Source: Nodularia sp. LEGE 06071
GTDB taxonomy: Bacteria; Cyanobacteriota; Cyanobacteriia; Cyanobacteriales; Nostocaceae
Length of the DNA: 64,000 nucleotides
Assembly: GCF_015207755.1 (NCBI RefSeq)
Contig: NZ_JADEWH010000019.1
Span: 1-64,000 of the forward strand
Direction of reading: 5' to 3'
In this document: one piece after another, positions 26,451-35,500 of the stretch
How the letters are laid out: each line of letters begins with the position of its first letter
How positions within the stretch are numbered: the stretch's first letter is position 1
Notes under the pieces: model-generated
Databases searched by the model: none
What the model saw: only the letters and a program-made list of their open reading frames with translations
Told to the model about the DNA's origin: nothing
Program-made: the position numbers and the translations under genes

Positions 26451-27818
26451 TCAAGAATCTAAAAAACCGCGATCGCGAAAATAAGATAGATAAGTATTAA
26501 TTAATCTGTCGCTCGGTGGTGGACAGTGAATCGAGCTATCTTCCAGAGCATTGAGTGTATTTTGAGAATCGTATTTCAATTGCAATACTTGTAATTGTTC
26601 TTCAGAAAAATGCTCCACAAAAGTCATCAACAGCGAACTGAGGGGATGGGTTGGAGTATTTTGAACTAAAACGCTGAGGTCGGTTCTCCATTCATCGTAT
26701 GATACCTGCTCAATGGCATAACCAAATGCTCTCATTGAGTCCACAATTTTACTCAGAGGGGTAGGTTGAGAATTAAGCAAGTGAAATATTTTTCCTAGTG
26801 AGTTTTGTTGCTTTGATAGATGAACAACAGCCTGACTTACATAGTCTACAGGAGTTATATCCCATAACACTGTATCCATATCTGGAGCTTTTCCCAGTAA
26901 GACAAAACTTTTGAGCAATTTACTCCATAAATCTTCAGTTTTACCGACTCCCGTTTTACTGCTTCCCGTTACCATTCCTGGTCGATAAATAGTAACTGGT
27001 ATTCCTCTCGCGCGGGCGATCGCAACTAACCGTTCGGCTACCCATTTACTTTCTGCATAACCGTGGTATAGATTCTGCCAGCGATCGCTGATTAAATCTT
27101 CTTCTTTCACTACCTTGTCTTTCACATAATTAAGAGACTGCATTACAGAAAGACTAGAAATAAAATGCACGGATTTTAGCTTACCCAGGCTAGCTAAACG
27201 CAGGATTTCTTGTGTTCCTAAAACATTGACGGCTTTGAGTGCTGTGTAGGGATAAAAAAGATGAACTAACGCACCATTATGATAGATAACATCAATTTGA
27301 TGAGACATCATCTGAAATTGTGCTTCGCTCAAACCGAGAAGCGGTTGGGATAAATCCCCGATGATTGGCATAATTCTATTACTAAAATTCTCCTGCCAAA
27401 GCTGATAAGATTTAAGCTGGTCTTGAATTTTCTGTTTACCTAAATCAGAATTTTCCTCACGTACCAAGCAATAAATATTAGCTTCTGTTTCTTGCAACAG
27501 TTCGTAAAGTAAAAATGCCCCTAAAAACCCAGTTGCGCCAGTCAAAAATATCTGCTCAATTTTGGCAGTCAACTCAGAAGCTATCGCCGGAAAAATTGTC
27601 GCATCTAAAACAGCTTCAGCTTCCAGATTAATTACATCTAGACCAGCGTTATGACTATTTAAATATGCTAAAATTTCGGTTTTGCGTTCGGCAAGCTGAG
27701 TTGTTAAATCAGATGTTAGCGCCCCTTTAGCGGCATTACAACGCAAGCGATCGCCTGCTGCCGAAAGTTTGATATCTAGACTACAAAGTTCTGCCAAAAA
27801 TATCTCTATAGGTTTCAT
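26451..27818 (-). CDS. Stand-alone thioester reductase with TubC docking domain
   Basis: A 455-residue protein. Residues 1-55 (LDIKLSAAGDRLRCNAAKGA) match the TubC N-terminal docking domain of NRPS enzymes. Residues about 88-440 are an NAD(P)H thioester reductase: LTGATGFLGAFLLYELL as the nucleotide loop, YHNGALV, and the catalytic YAESKWVAERL (YxxxK). No carrier or condensation domain is present. It is translationally coupled to the upstream NRPS through an ATGA overlap. It is expected to release the finished chain from the preceding carrier as an aldehyde or, after two reductions, an alcohol. The docking domain presumably recruits it to that NRPS. Confidence 0.88.
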   Translation of the reverse strand: MKPIEIFLAELCSLDIKLSAAGDRLRCNAAKGALTSDLTTQLAERKTEILAYLNSHNAGLDVINLEAEAVLDATIFPAIASELTAKIEQIFLTGATGFLGAFLLYELLQETEANIYCLVREENSDLGKQKIQDQLKSYQLWQENFSNRIMPIIGDLSQPLLGLSEAQFQMMSHQIDVIYHNGALVHLFYPYTALKAVNVLGTQEILRLASLGKLKSVHFISSLSVMQSLNYVKDKVVKEEDLISDRWQNLYHGYAESKWVAERLVAIARARGIPVTIYRPGMVTGSSKTGVGKTEDLWSKLLKSFVLLGKAPDMDTVLWDITPVDYVSQAVVHLSKQQNSLGKIFHLLNSQPTPLSKIVDSMRAFGYAIEQVSYDEWRTDLSVLVQNTPTHPLSSLLMTFVEHFSEEQLQVLQLKYDSQNTLNALEDSSIHCPPPSDRLINTYLSYFRDRGFLDS

Positions 27819-30800
27819 ATTTCTAATTCCTCTCGTTCGTTTAAATTCTCAACAGCAGCAGCCGATAACTGTTTCAAGATTTGCATTTTGTCAATACTTG
27901 TGGCTAAAGTGGCGACGGTAGCATTTTTAAATATTTCCACAACCGTTAACTCGATATCCAAAGCTTGAAATAACTTAGTAGTAAGTTGAATAGCTAGTAA
28001 AGAATTTCCTCCCAAATCGAAAAAGTCATCGTTAATACCCACCGAATCAATCTCTAATACTTGCGAAAAAATTTGAGCTACAAGGGTTTCTGTAGGAGTG
28101 CGAGGTGTAATCACATCTGTTGCTGATGAGGTGCGAGATAGCTGCGGATCTGGTAAAGCCAAATAATCTATCTTGCCATTAGGAGTTAACGGTAAATCTG
28201 CCAAGATCACAAATGTCTGAGGCATCATGTATTTAGGTAGTTGACTTTCTATAAAGCGACGCAAATCTTCAATGGCGATCGCGTGTTTTGGCTGAGGTAC
28301 GACATAAGCAATTAGCTGTTTATTACCAAGTCGTTCTTCTCGCGCTATGACTATAGCGTTCTGCACATCATCATGCTGAGTTAGTAAGTTTTCAATCTCT
28401 TCTGGTTCGATGCGAAAACCACGAATTTTTACCTGGCGGTCAATGCGTCCTAAAAATTCAATAGTGCCGTCAATGGCATAACGTACCAAGTCACCAGTTT
28501 TGTAAAGACGCGCTTTTGGAACTGGAATAAATGGGTTGGGAATAAAAGCAGCATCAGTTAAATCGGGTCGGTTTAAATAACCTCTAGCTAAACCTGCTCC
28601 GCCGATATAAAGCTCCCCTGGAACGCCTATGGGCATCTGATTTAAGTGCGGGTCAAGAATATAAGTTTGAGTATTAGCAATAGGCTTACCAATGGGTAAA
28701 TTGCGTCCTGATATTTCGGTCAGTTGTAACTCTGAGAGCGCGCAAGTCGTAGTAACAATAGTGGCTTCTGTTGGACCATAAGTGTTGATTAAGCTAACTC
28801 CTGGGGCTTGCTGCTGCCAAATCATCAATCGCTCTGGGAGTACCTTTTCACCGCCTAAAATTACCAGTCGCACGGAATCAGGAATTGATAAGTCGATGTT
28901 GGGCAGTTCCACTACTATTTGATGCCAAAATGCAGTGGGTAAATCTAGTACAGTCAGCCGCCATTCATGGCAAGTTTTCAGAAAGACTGGTACAGAACTT
29001 AAAATTTGAGCGGTTCGTAAGATTAAAGTTGCACCTTGAGTCAGACAGGGAAAAATTTCTTCCGCAGCCGCATCGAAGCTAATGGAGGCAAATTGGAGAA
29101 TGCGATCGCGCTGAGAAATTTCAAAATGGGCGATCGCAGCTTCGGTATAATTGACCAGTGACTGGTGGGCGATCTCGACTCCCTTTGGTTGTCCGGTGGA
29201 GCCAGAGGTATAAATAACGTAAGCTAAGTTGTTGGGCGTAACTGGAGTTGCTAAGTTCTTTTGGCTTTCTTTCTCAATCAATTGCCAATCGCTATCTAAG
29301 CAAACTATGGGAGATTCTATTTGGGGTAAACTTTCTAACAAATGTGCTTGAGTTAATAGCACGGACACTTGAGCATCAGACAGAACAAAAGCAAGTCTTT
29401 GCAGGGGATAGGTCGGATCGAGAGGCACATAAACACCACCCGCTTTGAGGATACCTAATATACCTACCACCATTGAAAGCGATCGCTCTACACAGATACC
29501 AACTAAAACTTCTGGTTTCACACCCTGTTTTTGGAGATAATGAGCTAACTGATTGGCACGCTGATTCAGTTGTGCATAGGTTAGTTGCTGTTCTCCACAG
29601 ACTACAGCCACAGCATCGGGTGTTCTGGTTACCTGCTGTTCAAATAATTGATGGATACAGGCGTGTTGAGAATAATCTGTTGCGGTTTGATTCCATTCCA
29701 GAAACTGCTGGCGTTCGTCCGCAGTCAATATGGGTAATTCCGAAATTAGGCGATCGCAATTTTCAGCGCAGCTGGTTAATAAAGTTTGAAAATGTGCGAT
29801 GAGGCGGGTGATGGTCGAGTCATCAAACAAATCAGTACTATATTCCAGTCTTCCCACTAAGCCAAACTCTTCTTCGACTAAATGAATAGTCAGATCAAAC
29901 TGAGAAGTTTGATTATCAACTAAAGAGTAATGCAAATCTAGGTCTGGAAGTTGGATATTTCGGGAAGAAGTAGCATTTTGCAGAACAAACATTACCTGAA
30001 ACAATACTGAATGACTTAAATTTCGCGGTAGCTGTAATTCCTCTACGAGCTTTTCAAATGGTAAGTTTTGATGGGCAAAAGCTGCTAATACTGTTTCTTT
30101 GACGCGAGTTAATAATTCTCGAAAGCTGGGATTATCGCCTAAATTGTTGCGGAATACCACCGTATTCATTAAACAACCAATTAATTCCTCAGTCTCAAGG
30201 CGATCGCGATTAGCAACCGGCGAACCGATTAAAATATCCGGCTGTCCTGTATAGCGATATAGTAAAGTTTGAAATGCCGCTAGTAGCAGCATAAATAAAG
30301 TAGTTTTGGTTTGCTGAGATAGATTTCTAAGTGACTGCGTGAGAGTTTGAGACAGCATAAAAAATTGCTTCTTTCCCGCGAAAGAATGCATCAACGGTCG
30401 AGGTCGATCAGTTGGTAATTGTAATAAAGTTGGAGCATCTGCTAATTGCTGTTTCCAGTAAGCCAGTTCTTGATCTAATATCGCTCCCTGCACATATTCT
30501 CTTTGCCAAACTGCAAAATCTGCATATTGGATTGGTAATTCGGCTAAGGATGGAAACTGGTTGCTAGCAAAAGCTTGATAAAAAGCATTCAAATCACGGA
30601 AAAATACCCCAATTGACCAAGCATCGGACACAATATGGTGCATGGTCATCAGCATGATATATTCTGTCTCATCTAAGCGCAGTAGCGTCACTCTGATGAA
30701 CAAATTACCCGAAAAGTCAAACGGTTGACAGGCTTCCGCGAAAATCAGTTGCTGTTTTTTGGCTTCCCGTTCTGTGGGAGCAAGCGATCGCAAATCAATT

Positions 30801-31174
30801 AATGGTAAAGTGAAATCTACAGTCGGCGAAATCACTTGTACCAAGCGATCGTTCACAGTCTTCAGAGTAGTACGTAAAACCTGATGAAGCTGAATAATTG
30901 CTTTAATACTTCGCTCTAAAACCTCTACTTGCAGCCGACCGCTAATTTCTAGACTGACAGGAATATTATTAGAAATAGCACTTTTGTGTCCCATTTGGTG
31001 TTGAAACCACATTCTTTGTTGGGCAAAAGATGCAAGAGGGTTGTCATCTTTAACTCTTGTAGGAATTACAGATTTCTGTGGCAATTTCAAACCCTGTTTT
31101 TGTTTGAGATGCAACTCTAATAAAGCCCGTTGTTCTGGAGAAAGAGCCGCAATTCTTCGATCAAAGTCATTCAT
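27815..31174 (-). CDS. NRPS module C-A-PCP
   Basis: A 1119-residue single module. Condensation domain at about 45-475 with MHHIVSDAWS (H179, H180, D184; the usual Gly after Asp is Ala). Adenylation domain at about 490-1000 with YTSGSTGQPKG, FDAAAEEIFP, NTYGPTEATIV, YKTGDLVRY and the lysine in NGKIDY. Carrier domain at about 1035-1100 with DDFFDLGGNSLLAIQL. My hand-read pocket code is D-A-E-D-V-L-T-I-V; the two acids would suit a basic side chain but the call is weak. It lies after the PKS and the monooxygenase and before the reductase, so it probably adds the last building block. There is no epimerase and no thioesterase. Confidence 0.92.
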   Translation of the reverse strand: MNDFDRRIAALSPEQRALLELHLKQKQGLKLPQKSVIPTRVKDDNPLASFAQQRMWFQHQMGHKSAISNNIPVSLEISGRLQVEVLERSIKAIIQLHQVLRTTLKTVNDRLVQVISPTVDFTLPLIDLRSLAPTEREAKKQQLIFAEACQPFDFSGNLFIRVTLLRLDETEYIMLMTMHHIVSDAWSIGVFFRDLNAFYQAFASNQFPSLAELPIQYADFAVWQREYVQGAILDQELAYWKQQLADAPTLLQLPTDRPRPLMHSFAGKKQFFMLSQTLTQSLRNLSQQTKTTLFMLLLAAFQTLLYRYTGQPDILIGSPVANRDRLETEELIGCLMNTVVFRNNLGDNPSFRELLTRVKETVLAAFAHQNLPFEKLVEELQLPRNLSHSVLFQVMFVLQNATSSRNIQLPDLDLHYSLVDNQTSQFDLTIHLVEEEFGLVGRLEYSTDLFDDSTITRLIAHFQTLLTSCAENCDRLISELPILTADERQQFLEWNQTATDYSQHACIHQLFEQQVTRTPDAVAVVCGEQQLTYAQLNQRANQLAHYLQKQGVKPEVLVGICVERSLSMVVGILGILKAGGVYVPLDPTYPLQRLAFVLSDAQVSVLLTQAHLLESLPQIESPIVCLDSDWQLIEKESQKNLATPVTPNNLAYVIYTSGSTGQPKGVEIAHQSLVNYTEAAIAHFEISQRDRILQFASISFDAAAEEIFPCLTQGATLILRTAQILSSVPVFLKTCHEWRLTVLDLPTAFWHQIVVELPNIDLSIPDSVRLVILGGEKVLPERLMIWQQQAPGVSLINTYGPTEATIVTTTCALSELQLTEISGRNLPIGKPIANTQTYILDPHLNQMPIGVPGELYIGGAGLARGYLNRPDLTDAAFIPNPFIPVPKARLYKTGDLVRYAIDGTIEFLGRIDRQVKIRGFRIEPEEIENLLTQHDDVQNAIVIAREERLGNKQLIAYVVPQPKHAIAIEDLRRFIESQLPKYMMPQTFVILADLPLTPNGKIDYLALPDPQLSRTSSATDVITPRTPTETLVAQIFSQVLEIDSVGINDDFFDLGGNSLLAIQLTTKLFQALDIELTVVEIFKNATVATLATSIDKMQILKQLSAAAVENLNEREELEI

Positions 31175-31234
31175 AACTTAATTATTTTGAAAATTTATGC
31201 CCAGAAAACTCATTACAGAACTTACACAAAAACT

Positions 31235-31300
31235 CTTATTCCTCTTATCCCTCTGTGTCCTCTGTGCCTCTGCGCTACGCGCTACGCGCAAGCTACGCTA
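31235..31300. repeat. Dispersed repeat between NRPS and monooxygenase genes
   Basis: CTCTGTGTCCTCTGTGCCTC followed by the GC-rich CGCTACGCGCTACGCGCAAG and TACGCTAACGTT. Shares these blocks with 32480-32590 and 9985-10075. Confidence 0.6.
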
Positions 31301-31341
31301 ACGTTATTCCGGATTCCAGAATTCAGACGTAACCCCTAAAT

Positions 31342-32412
31342 TCAATTAATCAAAACTTGTTCAACCGGAACTATTTCGTAATGGCTTTTAAGTTCTTGAA
31401 GATAATTAAGACTCTCCATAACCCCATCAAAATCAACTCCAAAATCAATTAAAGCAGCCACTTCATCTATCCCAGCTTTTTGAAAATCATCAATCATTTT
31501 TCTACAACTTTCTGGAGTTCCCATCAAGACCTTTGTATTAAAATAAGACTCAAAACTATATGCCAACAAATCTTCTAAATCTTGGGCAGACATTGTTTTC
31601 GGGTCTATAGAAAATCTTGATTGACCCACCGTTTTAGCCATAAGATCCAAATGGGTTTTGAGGTAGTTAGTAAAAGGCTCCTTGACTCTTTGTTTAACTT
31701 CATCGATATTTTTACCCAGAAAAGTATGTATCATCAGCGCTACTTTTCCCTGCTGCGGGTCGTGACCGTGCTGGGCTAGCGATTGGCGATAAAGTGAGAT
31801 TTTGCGGTAAATATCTTCTAAACTTTGATACAGCGAGGAAGTGAGAATATTAGCTCCAATTCTGCCAGCTTCAATAAATGTCTCATCCGACAGAGAAGTA
31901 ATCCAAATTGAAAGCTGAGGTTGTAGCGGTCTGGGAAATGTTTGAGTGGGGATAGATTTGCCTTTACCACCTTCAAGTGCAATTGCTTCTCCTTGCCAAA
32001 GCTTCTGCACAGTTTGAATATCCCGCCACATAATTTCCTTTTTGTCAGCATACTTTTCGGGATAAAGAACAAAGTCATTAGGTTGCCAACCAGGAGCGAA
32101 AGATAAACTCACTCTACCTTGTGATAAATTATCCACCACAGCCCATTCCTCGGCGACTCGCAGAGGGTGCTGGAGGGGCATCACAACGCTACCAGAGCGG
32201 ATTTGAATTTGCTCAGTCACCATGGCAATTGCCGCTCCTAACACTGATGGATTGGGATATAAACCGCCAAAAGCATCAAAATGACGTTCTGGAATCCAAA
32301 CGGCGGAAAAGCCCTGTTGGTCGGCAAATTTGCTACCTTCAATAAATAAGCGATATTTGTCATTCTGGGAGGTGGAACCATCCCCAGAAAAATAAAACAG
32401 ACTGAATTTCAT
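31342..32412 (-). CDS. Luciferase-like FMN monooxygenase of natural-product type
   Basis: A 356-residue flavin-dependent oxygenase of the luciferase-like (LLM) family. It resembles the subfamily built into or beside NRPS/PKS enzymes (MupA, Atu3671). Marks are MKFSLFYFSGDG, GFSAVWIPERHFDAFGGLYP, RSGSVVMPLQHPLRVAEEW and GRVSLSFAPGWQPNDFVL. ATG 32412 is preferred over 32454 because family members begin at this point. It lies between the PKS and the last NRPS on the same strand, so it probably hydroxylates or oxidises a carrier-bound intermediate. The position of oxidation cannot be read from sequence. Confidence 0.88.
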   Translation of the reverse strand: MKFSLFYFSGDGSTSQNDKYRLFIEGSKFADQQGFSAVWIPERHFDAFGGLYPNPSVLGAAIAMVTEQIQIRSGSVVMPLQHPLRVAEEWAVVDNLSQGRVSLSFAPGWQPNDFVLYPEKYADKKEIMWRDIQTVQKLWQGEAIALEGGKGKSIPTQTFPRPLQPQLSIWITSLSDETFIEAGRIGANILTSSLYQSLEDIYRKISLYRQSLAQHGHDPQQGKVALMIHTFLGKNIDEVKQRVKEPFTNYLKTHLDLMAKTVGQSRFSIDPKTMSAQDLEDLLAYSFESYFNTKVLMGTPESCRKMIDDFQKAGIDEVAALIDFGVDFDGVMESLNYLQELKSHYEIVPVEQVLIN

Positions 32413-32479
32413 TGGGTATTTTCCTCGACTTGTTTTAAAGTTTTTAACTTCCAAAGCAAAAAACCGTTCGGCGGAAGCC

Positions 32480-32575
32480 TCTCAAACCCTCTTGACTCTG
32501 TGTCCTCTCTACGAGACGCTCCGCGAACTGTGCCTCTGTGGTAGCCTTCGGCAAGCTACGCTAACGTTTGTTTAT
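32480..32575. repeat. Dispersed repeat overlapping the PKS stop
   Basis: CTCTTGACTCTGTGTCCTC, a GC-rich palindromic block, TGCCTCTGTGGTAGCCTTCG, then ACGCTAACGTTTG and TTTATTTCTTGGAA, nearly as at 9985-10075. The shared block runs across the PKS stop codon, so the last few residues of that protein may derive from the repeat. Confidence 0.6.
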
Positions 32576-35500
32576 TTCTTGGAAGTCCCTAAAAGTTCTT
32601 GGAGTTCTTCGGCTGACAAATTTTCGATGGCGGTGAGGACGTTATGGAGTTCTGCTTCTGGTTGGGGGTTTCCTGCGTTGGCGATCGCATCGGCAATTTG
32701 AGCTATAGTTGGAGTCTCTAAAAGATTGCGTAGGGACAAATCTACTGCAAAAATTCCCCGCAGTCGCGAGATCACTTTCATCGCTAATAGAGAATGTCCG
32801 CCTAACTCAAAGAAGTTGTCATGAATGCCTATTAACTCGATACCGAGTTGTTCTTGCCAAACTTGAGCAATTCCTTGCTCGATGTGATTAGTTGGTGCGT
32901 CATAGCTACTAGCTGAAGTGGGTAAACCTGTTACGCTCTGCACTGGGTCAAATTCATCCAGAACAATCTCATCTCGTCGAGAGAGTACCCCCTGCCAATC
33001 TTTAGTTGAGACAATGATTCGATCTAGTCCACTTTGCAGCACACGCTTCAATGCGTCTAATCCTTCGTTGTTGGTAATACCTGCCTTCAGGGTTTCTAAT
33101 CGCTTTTGCTTGAAAGCATCGGGAAGATTAATCATGTTGGCTCCCATGCCAACTTGTTGCCAAATATCCCAATTAATTGCGGTTGTCAACCAGTTTTTTT
33201 GAGCATCTGGCGATCGCGCGAAACTATCTAAGAAGACATTAGCCGCAGAGTAATCAACCTGTCCCACTCCACCTAAAGTAGAACTGATGGAAGAAAAAAG
33301 CACCAAGAAATCTAAAGGTACATCTTTAAATATCTGCTTAATTACTAACGTTCCTTTGACTTTCGCTGCCATTACCTGCGCTACCATTTCTGGGGTTTTT
33401 AGTTGAATAATCCCACTTCCAGGAATTCCCGCCGTGTGAAAGATGCCGTTTATTTTACCAAAAACGCGCTCTACTGATTGGGCGACAGTTGCCATTTGGA
33501 CAGCATCAGAAACGTCTGCGCTCAGAGACAGAATTTCAGCCCCAAGCTGTTCTAATTCCAATATTTGATGAATTTTAGCAGTAGTAGCTTCGTCATGGTT
33601 GGCATTTGTCCACGTTGCTTTTGATGGGATAGAACGGCTGACTAAAACCAATTTGGCTCTGACTGTCTCGGCTAAATATTTGGCGATGGTGAAGCCAATA
33701 CCGCCCCAACCGCCTGTAATCAGATAAACGCCTTCTTCTTTTAAAGGTGCTATATCTTGATTCTCTGCCAAACGGACTGATTCGTAAGTGGGTAACCAGC
33801 GAGAATTGTCTCGATAGGCAACAACTGTATCTGTGGATTTACTAGCAATCTCTGTAATCAGGCGGTCAATAAATTCGCTGTAGGAGAAATTAGCACCGGC
33901 TAAATCGATATGATTACAGGTAATATTGGCATACTCTTGGGGAATAACTTGGCAAGTACCGAGGATAGTGGCTTTTTCTGGAGAAATTGTTTCATTTCCC
34001 GTGACATTGTGGATATTGCTAGACACCACGCCTAGATGCAATGGATCTGTAAAATTTTGGGTGGCGATCGCCTGAGCTAAATAGAGTAAACTATCAAAAC
34101 CCAAAACTTGAGATTCTGCGAAAGATAAATCGCAGCTAACAGTCCAGAGATGAGCGATGAGGGGGATTTGCCCCAATTTCAGAACTTCTCGAATTAGTCT
34201 ATCGTAATCTTGGCGATCGCTGGGATTAATTGTATAGATGTTTTCGCTGACTCGGCTGAACTCTTCCCCCATAGCGACTCGAATCACGGTAGCCCCGCTT
34301 TCTTCCAGTCGTCGCCCCATAACTGAACCCAAATTAGCACCATCCATAAACACCAACCAGCATTGATGATTGTTCAGATCAATGACCTGGTGAAATGGTG
34401 TCATAGAACGCTTCCAAGAAGGAACGTAAAACCATTCGGCGATATCGGGTTTTTTGTTTGGTGATCCTAGAGGGGAATGATCTTTCTGTTCTGGTGGATC
34501 GATCCAGTAACGCTGACGTTCAAAGGGATAGGTCGGTAACGACAGGCGATCGCGTTGATGGTGGATATGGAATTTAGTCCAATCTATCTCTACTCCTACC
34601 AGCCATAGCCGTCCTAGAGTATTGAGCAACAAAGCTAGATCAGAATTATCCTCTTGAGGATGGCGGAGTGAATTAAGTATAGTTCTGTCAGTGGCTTGCT
34701 GTCTGGTGATGCTGCTTAAAGTTTGTCCAGGGCCGACTTCTAGAAAAATCCGCCGTGCATCTTTGAGTAATTCAGTAATTCCCTCAGAAAATCTCACTGG
34801 TTGCTGTAGCTGTTGTGTCCAATAGTTAGGGTCTACAGATGCTTCTGGAGTTATCCACGTACCTGTAACGTTAGAAATAAAAGGAACTTGGGGGGGATTG
34901 AGTTTGAGTTGACTAATTGCCTGCTTTAAAGGCGCGATCGCCGATGCCATCATGGGAGAGTGAAAAGCATGAGAAGTATGCAAGCGACGACACTTGATGT
35001 CTTCTGTCAGTAACTGGATTTCGAGTTTTTTAATCGCTTCTACCGAACCTGAAACTACATTCAGAGAAGGACTATTCCTCACAGAAATGGTTAACTCTGG
35101 ATTTAATTTAGCTGACAACGCCTCGGTTGATAAATAAACTGAAAGCATATCTCCCGTAGGACATTGCTGTATCAATTTTCCGCGGAGGGCGACTAAAGAG
35201 AGCGCATCTTCTAAAGAGAAAACACCAGCTAGAGTAGCGGCGACATATTCCCCAATGCTATGACCAATGAAAGCTTCGGGAACAATTCCCCAAGACATCC
35301 ACAGTTTGGCGAGGGAATACTCAATTACAAATAAAGCTGGTTGAGTAATTGCGGTCTGATTTAATTTTTCTGTGGCTTCTTCCTTCTGTTCTGGCGACGG
35401 ATACAGGAGATGACGCAAATCTAACTGTAAATGGGGTTGGAGTAATTGACAACAGCGATCGCATTCCTCTTGAAAAATAGATTCGCTCTCATACAGTTCT

